Shown in pieces: positions 1 through 11,860 of a stretch of 64,000 bases of DNA. Numbering within the stretch: the stretch's first letter is position 1; every line of letters starts with the position of its first letter. The notes under the pieces are model-generated. The model was not told the origin of the DNA and did not search any database. It saw nothing but the letters and a program-made list of their open reading frames with translations. Location: the NCBI GenBank assembly GCA_030386875.1, contig CM059576.1, positions 66,587,581-66,651,580 of the forward strand, read 5' to 3'. Both the position numbers and the translations under genes were made by a program. The stretch is from Morinoia aosen (taxonomy: Eukaryota > Arthropoda > Malacostraca > Amphipoda > Talitridae).

Positions 1-480
1 CATAAACTTGCATTTAAAATCTTCTTCATATGTCAAAAGCCAGGGTAGATTTGATATTAATAACATTTACATTTAGGCTATAGGGTAACACATTTTAGTA
101 TTTCTTATTAGCAAAACATTCCCACAACCTGGTTTATTCTTTCTATAAATCTCAAGCAATTGATAATTAAGATCAATACAACTAACTAAAAATTTGGCAC
201 TTATTCTTCTCATAATGTAGTTGTAAAGTTACCTTTATATTGAAAATTAAAATTGAAAATCTATGGCACATGCTATCTGCATATAATTGTCATTTATTTG
301 AATCATTAGTTACATATCAACACTTCTCAAAATCTGCATTCAAGTTTAGTACAATCTAATCCAGTATAATTGTTGCAAAATTATTTCATAGACTACATTT
401 TGCAATTTGTAGTGTGATACATGTCTTTCTATTTAAATTGAATCTGATTATTGTATTTTTACTGGTATAATTCTACTGTA
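1..480. other. AT-rich non-coding sequence
   Basis: No open frame, RNA gene or clear repeat is visible here. It is AT-rich sequence leading up to the inverted-repeat element that starts at 481. Confidence 0.5.
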
Positions 481-1019
481 AATGTGTAGCGTTGGTCAGT
501 AATCGATTTTGCACTTTTTGGTACATAGAAATAGGTAATTAGATCTAAATAAACAATTGCTCTTCTATGCACTTTCAGTCGGAAATGAGTATTTAACAAG
601 TTATGGCGGTAGGTTTAGTTTGGTCTTTGATGACAAATGCACTCGAATAAACAGCTACTCATCGATTTTCAAATTTTTGTTACTTGAATCATGGTAATAA
701 CATCAAAATAAACAACTTTTCTTCGGTACACTTTCTTCGTCAAATGAGTATTTAATGAGGTATAGCGGTAGTTTTGGTTTCGTCTTTGATGACGATCGGG
801 CTGGAAGCGAGACTTCATTGCAGTGATGCCCTACAACGGGATCGATGAATTTCTTTCCGCTTCAAACACTGGTATTGCGGTAACTAATTTACCGCTATAA
901 CTTGTAAAATATTCATTTCCGACGGAAAGTGCACGGAAGAAAACTTGTTTATTTCGATCTAATTACCTACGATTAGACACCAAAAAGTGGAAAATCGATT
1001 ACTTACCAACGCTACACAT
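481..1019. mobile_element. MITE-like element with long inverted repeats
   Basis: The first ~130 bases (481-618) and the reverse complement of the last ~130 bases (890-1019) match at roughly 85% by eye. Both outer ends begin ATGTGTAGCGTTGGT on their own strand. There is no coding capacity, so this is a non-autonomous DNA element or fold-back unit. The subterminal part of the left arm (549-640) is repeated in direct orientation at 706-797, with a period of 157 bases. No clean target-site duplication could be fixed, so the superfamily is unknown. Confidence 0.7.
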
Positions 1020-2064
1020 ATACCTAAATCTCCAAATTCAGCATTACATTTGGAACTAAAATTTGAACTAATGTTATAATCAAGTCTTGTAATGCATATG
1101 TGGAATTATTATTGACCAATTTTTCGTAGTCTTTTCATCTTTGCCAGGTATTAAATCATGATCAATGATTATAAATTCAACTATTAAACAATTTTGGTTA
1201 AAATAATTGATTAGTCACTCAACAAAGTGAAATTTAAAAGACACATTTAAAAAAAGACAGACAATTATCATCATTGAATTCAAGCAAACTGGCATGCCAG
1301 CTGTCTAAAATATTATCTTCAACCCCCTTTTTAATTGGCATGGAAAATTACAATTTACTAAGAAATGTTTCAAAGCGTTATTAATTGAGCACATCTAATA
1401 AAAATCTGCACGGGATTTTTTCTTACATTATAGCATAGGAACGTGTTCAAAAAAACCTTCAACTAAATTTTACTACCATAAATCCACAAACGATTTGAAA
1501 CGCCCCCACAAATTTCCATAAATTCACTGATAACGAACTGGTAATAAAAAATTTCACTTTCACACCTTCCACGTTCAAGCTCCAGTGAATAATTATAAGG
1601 CAATTACCTCATACCAAGTTCTAGATATACTTAGATTTTATATAAAAATCTACTCGCCATTACGCTCGATTCAATGGCCGGTATTGTTGTTGTCTAACAT
1701 GTCGTACAGCTGCCTCGATATTGTCAAATATTGCCGACAGGTGGCGTATTGTCGTTTTTCTATTTATCTCGGCTGCTATTCGTTCTGAGCCCGTGACGTC
1801 ACCGCACCCAGGGCTCTTTCTAGAAATTACTTGAATGCTCCTACCTGTCTTATGTTTACCGTGCTGTACATCATCAGATGACCATCTCATCAGTACGGAT
1901 CCGAACGTCGTGAGTGATGGGCGAGTCTTCGAAAACCTCCTGGGGTTTTCAAATACTCCGAAAATCGTTGGAACGACGTGCCAAAGTTAGACGTCGATTG
2001 TTTGGAGGGAAGTAACCATTATGTCTTTATTTATTAAAAATAGAAAGCATTGCATCACTTTTTT
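1020..2064. other. Non-coding; palindromic CRE-like site
   Basis: No gene is supported. The short overlapping open frames near 1,585-1,890 look like chance. A perfect palindromic CRE core, TGACGTCA, lies at 1,794-1,801, and a TTCTAGAA inverted heat-shock-like core lies about 20 bases further on. Together they could mark a promoter, but no exon follows that I can support. Confidence 0.3.
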
Positions 2065-3212
2065 TTGCGCAACGACGTCATTAATATTAGACATGCACGT
2101 ACGAACGCGTCGCAGAAGTTTTGAAGTTTCTAAGCACAGTAATTTATTTTGTTTAGTTACTTAAAATTACAATCATCTATCACAAATATGTCGTAATCTG
2201 ATCAGGTCATTTTAATAGCTACAGTTAGTTAAGTTTATATCATACATCATTTAGGTTAAAAATCGGAAACATAATCATATTCTAACCGAGATACGCCCGA
2301 GCGGCCAGAGAACCACAGACGTACGTACGTGTGAACTCGTAGCTGAAGCTTAGTTAGAACATTGCCAGCGGAAGTGCACAGAGCAGCACGACTGTAGAAA
2401 ATTTTATACACGTATTCTTCTCGAAACGTTTGAAATCAAGCACGGACACATTTGTGTGTGTAGTGCTTCGCGTCCGCTATTTTTGCCTTTCTCTTCTTTT
2501 TAATGCGTTCTGTACGCTCGCTCAAACAAGTTGATTCAAGCAATCAAATAAAGAAACAGGCAAAGGCTGATTCCTTCGGAGCAAATCGCAAATGCATTTG
2601 TTAACCATTTTTTTTCCTTTTTCAAAGACAGCAGTCGCCTGCGATATTTTTTATATTTTCTACACTACAAATTGTTTTCATTTTACTAGAATGAAGTAAT
2701 ATTAATAGACTGCATACCTTTGTATTATACAGTTATATTTATTTTCACCTGTGGGACCTGAAACCGCAAACCGTTCATTTTGGGTCATGAAGTTGATGAA
2801 ATACAATGAAGGCTGAGTATGATAAGCAATGGAAAAATTAACTTAGAGTTTATTTTTATGTTGGCTATATAATGTTATCGTTTGATTGGTGAAGTAGGGG
2901 ATTTATGTATTAGGCTTTCACTTTAACCCGCTCGTTCATTTTAGTAGGACTATCCTACAGATATCATTTAGTTTCCCTGACTTCGTGATGATGGGCATGA
3001 ATTTTTTTCGGTATTTCCTTACATTATTTGGTATCATATTATTTTATTTAGGGCAATTTGTTACGGACTGTTCCATATATGGGTGTATTTTTTTAATCAT
3101 TTCACTTTCGGTTTCCCGGTTCCCTCCTTTATCGCTTAGATTTTTTCCAGATATTTTTCAATTACATTTATTTTCAAAATCTGTTCTATAACTTAAATTT
3201 TTCACTTTGATT

Positions 3213-3255
3213 GCTTTGCGAGTTATTATTGCTTTGCGAGTTATTATTGCTTTGC
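3213..3255. repeat. 18-bp tandem repeat, ~2.5 copies
   Basis: The unit GCTTTGCGAGTTATTATT is repeated head to tail at the junction of the two 1.2-kb duplication copies. Confidence 0.8.
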
Positions 3256-3861
3256 AAACGTCATTAACATCAGAGATGTAAATTCATAATATGCGTGTTT
3301 TTTCTTCTGAAAACGCTTCAGCATCCGAATATTTTTTATTTAATTGATATTGTAAAGCACTTGGTAATTGCTTGAATTAATCAATTTATATTAGAAACTA
3401 AATGAGATTTGCATTGTTAACAATACAATGTGCCATAACGAAGGATACATTATGACTAAGATAGTATCACAGTAACTGCTGTTATTTGGTATAGCCGAAC
3501 TATATAATAATAAATATTCGCACAAGAGTTGTGTTACACAGCGACGAAAGGCAACTGTTGAAGTGCGCATGGTAGTGATTCTTGGTGGTGGTGACGAGCC
3601 GTACACGTACACGGAGTCGCTCACGCACACTGAGAAGGTGCGAAGTTGACGTGGGCGCTGCCCGAGCACAGACGTACATACATGTGAACGCACAGATCAA
3701 GCTTAGAAGCTAGTTAGGAGACTACCAGCGGCAGTACACAAGAGCAGTGCAACTGTACTCTAAATTTATGCACCTATATTTCTCGAAACGTTTGGTATGC
3801 CGTTACGTTTGAAATGATGCAGGGACACACTCGTTGTGAACATGGCATTGCGCCCGCTATT

Positions 3862-3921
3862 TTTGCCTTATTTTGTTCGTAGCACACTCGCTTTGCCTTA
3901 TTTTGTTCGTAGCACACTCGC
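3862..3921. repeat. 30-bp exact tandem duplication
   Basis: Two identical 30-base copies lie back to back (3,862-3,891 and 3,892-3,921), beginning TTTGCCTTATTTTG. The match is exact, so the duplication is recent compared with the 1.2-kb duplication that contains it. Confidence 0.85.
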
Positions 3922-4560
3922 TCAAACATTTCAAAGCAATCTAATTAAGAAATAAGCACAGGCCGATTCCTTCGGAACAAATCGCAAATGCACATGTTGC
4001 CATATTTTTTTTTCTTCTTTTATGACTGCAGTTGACGTGGATATTTTCTATTTTTTACACTACAAATTGTCTTCGTACTAGATTACGTTATATTAATAGA
4101 CTACATAGCTTTCGATGTTTATAAGTTATTTTTATTTATCATTTGGGACTTAGAACCGTACACCGTTCATATCGTGTCATTTCACTTCAATCCGTTCATT
4201 TGAGTGAGACTATCCTGCAGATTTCATTCATTTAGTTGACTTCGTGATGTTTGGCATGTCTTTTTCCCTACATTTCCTTGCATTATTTGGTATTGTATTT
4301 TTTTAATATTGAACAATTTGTTACGGTTTGTTTATTCCATACATAGGTGGATTAATTTTTAATCATTTCATCTCTGGTTTGCCGGTGCATTCTTTATCGC
4401 TTCATTTTTTTTAAGTTATCAAATTTTTTTTATTCATCTGGACGATGTTTTGATTTTAGGTTCTGATTTGATTTTAGGTTATGAGAAGGATGTCTTCAAT
4501 AATAATAAATTTTCAAAACAAATTTTATAACTGAACTTTTTCATTAGTTTTTTCTCTAGT

Positions 4561-5589
4561 TTTTCGCATTTCTCGCTAGTTGTTTCGATTTCTGCATTCG
4601 ACTTACTATTTTTTAACTTTTCAACTGCTTGGTTTCTTCATCTATTATTTTCAGTTCTGCTTCATTTTATCTGCTTTGTTATTTCGTATTCTCGTTCTAT
4701 TGTATATAGTGCTCTTTTCAAATGAAATACGTTTATTTAATGTGCAGTTTTGTTTTGACAATCCTAATTTAACACAGTGTTAGCAAACACTAATTTGATA
4801 TACTTATATGATTTGTAAGATGATATAATTTGTTGTAATTCGTTGCACGTCTCTTTTCATTGCTTTTTCGTAATTACGACTTGTTTCGCTCTGGTGCTAC
4901 CTAAATATGACTAGTCAAAGCAGAGAGGTTACGTTTACCGGTCGATTCATTATTTTAATTCGTTTATCTCGGTCGCAACACCATAGCATTCCCTCAATGC
5001 TCATGTGTGTGTAAGACTGGAAATATGAGTTCGTATATTTGTTAACGTGGAAGCAGCAATGACTAGTTTACAACAGTGATGCGGCAACCCGATGCAATGC
5101 CCTTAATAATCAACAATGATAAGTACGAACACAATATTCGCTTCATTGGTTGATAAGACAAAAGTAAAGAAGCACCTCGTTGAGAGAAGTTATCACTTAA
5201 ACCCGATTTCGTTAGAATGTTAGAAGACTTTGTAGCCAATGACACATAGAATAATGGTAACTTTCTGGCCCATCGAATTATGGAATTATTATTCCTTCGA
5301 TTTTTTAGTGAAATTTAAATGTTCGAAACAAAGAAAATCTTACGCCACACACTGTGATACAGAGGCATGTTCAGAACTCCTCTAAAATGTTTTTTCTTCG
5401 CCTATGCTTTGAAGGTCAGGATGACATAAATCAAATATATTCATGCAGATTTAAAATGTAATGACCAGCATACTGCCTGCTTATTTGATGTAGCGTTTGG
5501 TTCTGCGAAAGAGGTTAGTCATTGAACAACCGTCACTGGAAATATTCTAGTCCATTCTCATTTGATTCAATGATTTAATTTCTTTTTAG
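4561..5589. other. No gene seen
   Basis: AT-rich sequence with only short chance open frames; no repeat or exon is supported. The last bases (5,570-5,589) form a pyrimidine-rich splice-acceptor-like tract before the candidate exon. Confidence 0.4.
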
Positions 5590-5732
5590 ATGACAACGCA
5601 GAGGAGGGACAACTTACTCTCATCATGGAAAACTGCAGTCTTGCTGTGGAAGAAAATTCAACATTTCTAAATGCCACAGCGTCCTCGCCACCTGGCACTC
5701 TCATTCCTTATTTCATCAAGAGTTCTCCATGA
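5590..5732 (+). CDS. Candidate terminal exon, unknown protein
   Basis: A pyrimidine-rich tract ending TTTTTAG precedes a block that stays open in one frame for 47 codons and stops with TGA at 5,730-5,732. If spliced, the intron phase would be 1, with residues starting DDNAEEGQ and ending YFIKSSP. The block is richer in G and C than its surroundings. Its first ~25 bases resemble the exon at 9.3 kb, which also reads DNA-x-x-G in that frame, suggesting a duplicated exon. A donor-like AG/GTATG follows at 5,738, so the stop might not be used if a different frame is read. I do not recognise the protein. The exon call rests on splice signals, composition and this partial similarity only. Confidence 0.35.
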
Positions 5733-5738
5733 AATAGG

Positions 5739-8644
5739 TATGCCTCTATACGAATATTTTAGTATTGCAAGGGAACGATTTGATTCTCGTTTTTCATACT
5801 TTGCGGAAAAATTTTGATGGTGTTGAGTGAAAAGAAATTTTAGATCATGTGTTCTGCAGCGTTAAGCTCATATCGGAAATTTGAAACAGTGTTTGGAAAA
5901 AAAAAAATATCATCTGACACATTGTAATTACCTGAAGTGAAACTGTGAATACCTTTGGCTCTCAGAATGGCTTGAAATATACTTTTGATAGAAGCACCCA
6001 AGTCCCCTAAAGTTATCTAAGAGAATAACATTCTTCCTATGGAGCAGTTACACAAAGTTTTATCCACCAATGACCACATTAGCTCAATGATATATTCAGG
6101 CGTCGCGACTGTGGAGACTATTGGAGATGTGAGTCTTAGCGCCGGGGTGATTTGAATAGTTTCACTGCGGTCTCAGTAATTTGAAACAGGGCATTAGCCA
6201 CTCCAGAGAAAAGCCTACAGCATGAGATGATGAAGCATTCCTTCGTAGTAATGTTATTGAATGTTGTTAATGGGTCAGGAAAAATACCAGGATATGGCTG
6301 CCCCTGCCCTCACTTAACGGTAGAAATGTATCACTATTGTGCTGGCGATGTCATAATAATCTGTATCAGAAACACGTGCTGGCTTTTTCCACACTGAAAT
6401 GCGGCAGGGAGTAACAAATTTAATCCTCTGTCAAGTCATCAGTGGCTCTAAAGTTGCTGCACTGCCAAACATTTTTTGTTCGCTCATCTCTCTTCTGATT
6501 GTTTTTCCACTACCAACGTTGTCAGCTTAGTTTTCATTCCATGAGTGACTTTAGGCGCTTGGGGACTTCCTTGGCGCAATCATACCCAAGTGTTTTGTTT
6601 CTCTAACGCAACACTCTCTTGGTTCTCGTAAGTGGTTTCATGGCACTCGTAGGGAGTTTGAATCTGTGAGTACTATATTTTGATCCCCCTTAAATTTCCT
6701 CTTTTTCATCACTGAAGTTCCCATTGTACGAGGGTCTGCTTCTTTTTTCCTCCATGGGCTAGAGAGTTAGCCTATTTCTTTGTGCACTTGGCTTCAGGGT
6801 TTTCTAACATTCTGATGCGATTCGGGTTTGAAGTGACCACTTCTTTCAACGAGGTGCTTCTATAGTTTAGGCTATGCAACCAATGAGGTGAATTTTGTGT
6901 TTGAACTTGTCATTGTTCGTGATTCAGGGCAATGCATTGGGCTTTCACTTTCTTGTTGTAAACTAATCACTGCTGCTCTCATGTGTACGAATTGCAAAAA
7001 AACGCTTATATTTCCAGGCTTGCTAGTACATTTTTCAAATTCGTTTTCATAAAAAGCACAATGCCATGTTTTAAAAAGTTTTTAATATAGAAAACATGCG
7101 CTAAAACTAAAGGTAAATTGGATCTAATTGCACGATAGTTGCGCAAAGTTTAAACATGTTATTGACAGTTGGAAGGCATATTAGAATGTTCTCCATTGTG
7201 TAAATGAGCCTGAATTTAGAAAAGCTGATGAACAAGAGTCAAAAATGTGTTTAATTTCAATATATTTGATACAAAAAATATAATACTACGCACATTACGT
7301 GTGAAATTTTTTTTTTCATTTTATTTCTTTCCCATCGAATGTTGAGTCATTGAATACGAACGAAATATTAAGAAACAATAGAAATGGTCGTTTTTGATAA
7401 GGTTTGCCATATATGACTATATTTGAAAGGGAACTGGTTAGGCATATTTTTAGGAGTAAAAATTCTCAGCCCATTAGCTGCACACTCTCAAACTCTTATG
7501 TGTCTCACTTCTTAAAATACGAGCTGCATCTGAGGCTCACCTTATATCGGCTGATGTTCAGTTTGTACAGTTCCGTTCGGCCAGTGTTTTCTTAGTCAAA
7601 CAGATAAAGCTTGGGTTGTTGTGGGTTGTTTTGTGTCATCCGCTTACAGCGTAACGCTTCCTTATTAAATTTATGTTTTGTAGGATTGCATTGCACCTAT
7701 AATGTCTAGAGACCAGTAGGTGTGACCCCATTCATATTTACCATAGATCACCCTTAGGATCATATTCTGCTCTCAAAACATCGATCTCAAATATGATCGC
7801 ATTTGGTGTTGAAAAGTTTTATATTCGGCCTACATAACCCACATCACCTTGTTCCGCAGATTACACTTCGAGCTCTAGCAACGGCCATCTATCTACATAT
7901 GTGTTTTCACTCGAAATTCTGGCGCATAACAATCTCTCCACGCAATGAAGCTCTGTAGTACTCTTTCGCCATTCTTTCCTTTAGTTCTGTTTGTGTTCGA
8001 CCCATTTACTAAGCGTATGACAGTTAATTTCTGTTGTCTTAATTAAGATAAATTGTCATTCTTCAAACATTTGTTCAGTAAGTCATATTACTTCTGCATC
8101 ATTTCACTTCAAGAATATATGAATGAATTGGTTAATCATTTTTCATGGTCCTCACTCTGTCTTTATTACTACCGGTAAAACTTCATGCATATAGATTTTT
8201 TAACCCATTTTACACATCTCATTACATAGCTTTTCATCCTCCCACAGCAGGATGTGCTTGTGTCACAAATGTTTCCAGTTTCCACTGCATACATTATTTC
8301 ATCATTCGTACTTGGGCTACAGATATCGGAACGATTAGCTCCCGAAATTTTAAATTTGTTGTGTTTACTTCATATCCTTCCCAAGTAAACTCTTCGCAGC
8401 TATTCATTACTTGAGGAATCAGCTATTAACGCTTCGACGTTCGTAAACAAATGACATATCGGTAAGCTTTGAGTGCGTTTTTTAAATTGCTCATTTGAAC
8501 AAGCACGCTACTATTAACTGCAAGTAAAACTCCATCCATGCCACCATAGTAAATCGGAAGATCATTGTACATCCCTTCGTAAACCTTGCATCAAGCCTTT
8601 CTGTCTTTCCCGGCACTTTCTTCGTCTTTTCTCAGCTTTAACCC
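5739..8644. other. Intron-like or intergenic sequence
   Basis: About 2.9 kb of AT-rich DNA with no supported exon. A weak resemblance to the zinc-finger-tail repeat unit (see 8,645) can be imagined near 6,650-6,760, but it is too diverged to call. Confidence 0.35.
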
Positions 8645-8900
8645 TTAGAAAGATACAACTATAAAACCCATGACGCTTCCATAGGGAGAATGTACGGGCC
8701 TGAGCTGATGGTTAGGGAATCTTTTTTTGTCGAAATAGTGCGTTTGCTTTTAACAAGGACTTTGTTTCAGTTGACTGCCTTCCTTTTATTTAAGACGTAC
8801 TAACTTCTTCTTTAACTTTTATCTTTGAAATTTCAACCTGACATATTTTCTTCGCGCAGAGAGACTTTTGTTGGAACACACTTGTGCATAGGTTCCCCGT
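8645..8900 (+). repeat. Decayed copy of zinc-finger 3'-end unit
   Basis: This segment follows the same order of blocks as 24,945-25,330: a stretch around ATACAACTAT, then GGGCCTGAGCTGA and GTTAGG, then a T-rich run. It ends in a segment like CTTCTTTAACTTTTATCTT. It lies on the same strand as the other copies. No open frame is kept. Confidence 0.5.
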
Positions 8901-9287
8901 GTTCGTAATCATACTCGATGATTCCATCGTGATTACTCTCTTTTTTAGCTCCTTTGTTGTGGGTAAGGAACCTTAAACTAACATTCATGCCAAAAATATT
9001 TTTGACTCATAAATATTTAAAAGCTTTTACGCTTTCACCACTGATTGTAAAACAACGTAGTGGTGTTTCGATTCCTGATCTCCGGGCCACATGTTTTTCC
9101 TCGCTTTTAACGATCCGTCGACATACAAGGGAAACTTATTTCCCTGATCACGCACTCTGATCACAGTCGCTGATAAAACATTTGCCCCGAATGTTCACAT
9201 ATATTTTTTATACTACTCTGTCGGAGTCTCTAATTTATTACTTACTTCTCGTCAACTGTACTCCTTCACATTCAAATGTGTTTTCAG

Positions 9288-9456
9288 TAATATAAGTCAT
9301 TTTATCCACATGATAACGCAGCGGGCGAAGTACTGCCCTATTCGACAGCACTTCCTACGGATGAACATTTTGCCAGCGCTCCAACTACACCCAGCGCAGT
9401 ACCTGTTGAGAGATGGGGCGTCTCCCCAACTCCATCTGGAGCTTTATGTGGAATCG
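9288..9456 (+). CDS. Candidate internal exon, unknown protein
   Basis: The block is bounded by GTGTTTTCAG (acceptor) and ATCG/GTATGA (donor) and is more GC-rich than its flanks. Two of three frames are open. One reads DNAAGEV, then a Ser/Thr/Pro/Ala-rich stretch ending SGALCGI, but it meets a stop right after the strong acceptor, so it would need a weaker AG at 9,296-9,297. The other is open from the strong acceptor and reads a Gln/Leu/Arg-rich stretch. Both frames continue open when joined to the exon at 10,436. The first frame resembles the start of the exon at 5,590. I cannot choose the frame from sequence alone and do not recognise the product. Confidence 0.4.
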
Positions 9457-10435
9457 GTATGATTATATGGTAGATCTGTATCGTGAAATTAGGTTGAATT
9501 CGTTATGATTTTTCTAAATAGCAGTTCATTTAGTAAATTCTACCGTTTAAAATATATTTGAAACTGGAATACATTTTCAGCTGTTTCTACAATAAATTTT
9601 ATTTTGGTTGCAGGTGGATAGATTGTGTACACTATTATTCATTATTGGTTCTTCAAATTATTTCAGTTTTCTCTTTATAATTTTTTGCGTATTCTATGTT
9701 CACTCGATTAAGTCATAGTGATGAGCATATTAGAAGTTTGATGCCTTGTGTTTACACATTTTTGAATCATGGGTGATTTCTGAAGGTGTTTCGCTTGTTT
9801 ATTGTATTAGGTTAGACAATTTTCTAAATTTTTCGAAAGTTAGCCCATTTTGAGACTAATGCTTCAAGATAAAGAAGAAGAGAAGAAAAGAGAAACTGTC
9901 GTGAGAACGTAATTTTGCTCAGTTCATATAGCTTTTTGTTGTGGTTATAAAGCTTCCTGAGTTGTAGTTTTTCTCAATACTCGATCTAGCTTGTGAGTTT
10001 GCACGTCCTAAAGTGTACCAACATAGCTGCAGCAAACTAATACTAAGCTGTCACATCTTGCAAATGAGGTGTTTTGAGGAAAAATTGAAATGATCCATGC
10101 GTTAAAAACATACTTGCCTGTTACCTGCACCCCATCACGCAAGGGATGAGTCTTCAGTATAAATTTATACTGTCACCGGGTGACCTTTTTATTTAGAAAC
10201 CACTTCATGCTTTTTAATGTTATTTGTTCATTTCGGTAGTATACTCATCACGAAAATGATCTTAGTTGTCGATTATGTTTGAACTCACTGCACATTACTC
10301 CCCTTTTTCGCAGTATATTTGACTCCGAATAGATTTACTTTTCATGGGTGATGTGTGTGTCAATAAATCCTTCACAATGAAAAAAAATTCTTTCTCTCCT
10401 GTAACATTGTATGAATCAATCTTTCCGACTTCCAG

Positions 10436-10592
10436 GTCATCAGAGCAAGATACCAGCAGATATCTCGAGCGCTGAATCAGCGTTCACAAATACGTCAGGA
10501 GCAACTACTCCCCCACTTTCGACTACTCCAACTCAAGCAAAGCCCCAATCCGGTTTTCAATGGTCAAATGGGTCCTTGTGTGAAAGTCGTCA
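10436..10592 (+). CDS. Candidate exon paired with the 9.3-kb exon
   Basis: An acceptor GACTTCCAG precedes the block, and a donor-like CA/GTAAAC follows at 10,593. Joined to 9,456 in phase 1 it reads GHQSKIPAD, then a Ser/Thr/Pro-rich tail ending SLCESR, with a TAA overlapping the donor. Joined in phase 0 it reads IRARYQQISRALNQRS and onward, Gln/Arg/Leu-rich. Both are open throughout. A possible 34-base micro-exon with a very good donor (GGAG/GTATGT) follows at 10,744-10,777. The unit may be part of the same transcription unit as the zinc-finger exon at 15.7 kb, but splice phases give no proof of that. Confidence 0.4.
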
Positions 10593-10959
10593 GTAAACTA
10601 ATTTTTTATTTGTCATGGGACAAATCGAAAAATAGAGCTCCAGTGCTCTCTCAGAAATTATGTATGCGTCTTTTGATATTATGTTGAAGAAACCCATAAT
10701 CTAAACCATATTACTAATTGACTTCAACTGTACATTAATTCAGATTCAAATTTGTGCACAGAACAAGATCTCTGGAGGTATGTAAATCGAATACTCATTA
10801 TGTAGAAACATACATTATAAGCAACGTGATTATTTTGAAGCAAATGGTTGGCGTATCATCGAGTTCAGATAAAATCTTTTCATTTTACATGGACCTGGGT
10901 TCGTAGTTTCCTGCTGTTTATTGGATGTATTGAAATAGGTGCATATAGAATAATTTCAA

Positions 10960-11200
10960 GATCATCTGGGGAATATTAATTTTGTATCTGTGAGACGTAG
11001 CGCTCGTAGGGAGACAATATTAGGGCCGAGTTGATGGTTAGGCAAGCCTTGTTTTTGGTGAAATGCCGTGTTTTTGGTGTTGTGAAGAACCATATTTTGA
11101 GATTTTTTACTTTATCTCTGTTGTTAGTTAGCTACACTTTCTACATGATTCTAAGTGTTGGGCTCTCGGTGGTTAACTGATACTATGTATTGTTTTAATC
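10960..11200 (+). repeat. Decayed copy of zinc-finger 3'-end unit
   Basis: It matches the 24,945-25,330 unit in order: TTTTGTATCTGTGAGA, then GCTCGTAGGGAGA, then GGGCCGAGTTGATGGTTAGG, then a T-rich run and TTTTTACTTTATCT. Same strand as the other copies. Confidence 0.5.
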
Positions 11201-11599
11201 TCACATTTACTCTCTTCGTGATCTTTCATCCCAACACTTTTTATGTTTGTAGGATTAAAAAAGTGCCTGAACGTGAATTCTTCGTTACGCGCCTATATCT
11301 GATGGTTTCATCATAACTTATCTCATGTAATAATCTTTGTGGTTAGAAAGGCAAAAATAGTACAATCATCTTCCTTCTAGGTAAATAATGTGAAGTGAAA
11401 AAGGAAATGCGGTTAAGATGGCATGTTAGTTATTGAATGCAAGATTGATTTGTTTTTGAGTTGATATTTGAACCATGAGAGCTTCCGACTGAATTAGTCC
11501 GTTACAGAGACACTAGGGAACCTACATTATATATAGTAATAACCATATCATATGCTTTTATAGATTTACTCATTTTCTTTCCCAAATGTTTTTGAAAGG

Positions 11600-11860
11600 G
11601 TGAAACTACAATGTATGGGAAGTAGTGCTCCCAGAAGGAGAATGTAAAGGCTCAATCTGAAGATAATGTAAGACTTGTTTTGTCAATAGTGTGTTGTTTT
11701 GATTTGCTTTGTTCGAGACCATTTATTTTTTGTTCACGGATATCATTTTATGATCATTAATACTTCCCTTTTGAATTTTTATCATGTTGGAACTTCTTTC
11801 CTGACTTTTATTAAATGCTCGTGGATGCTTGTTGCATGGGAACATGTTTAAGCGTAGATT
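11600..11860 (+). repeat. Decayed copy of zinc-finger 3'-end unit
   Basis: It matches the unit through TATGGGAAGTAGTGCTCCCAG, read here in two parts (TATGGGAAGT and AGTGCTCCCAG), then GAGAATGTAAAGGCTC, TTTTGT and a later GGAACTTCTTTCCTG segment. It starts only ~400 bases after the previous copy, on the same strand. Confidence 0.5.

Larger units (their letters stand above)
2065..4560. repeat. Diverged tandem duplication, ~1.2 kb unit
   Basis: Two adjacent copies, about 2,065-3,250 and 3,250-4,560, share ordered blocks. Examples are the segment around ACGTCATTAA (2,072 / 3,257), the segment around TTCTCGAAACGTTTG (2,418 / 3,780), TATCCT(A/G)CAGAT (2,951 / 4,207) and CTTCGTGATG (2,980 / 4,239). 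The second copy holds about 180 extra bases near 3,500-3,650. No coding frame is conserved between the copies, so this is a duplication of non-coding DNA of some age. Confidence 0.65.

Noticed and set aside
1585-5245. Small overlapping open frames at 1.6, 3.0, 3.4-3.7, 4.6 and 5.1 kb
   Set aside because: Short, low-complexity or hydrophobic, on both strands, and not conserved between the two 1.2-kb duplication copies.
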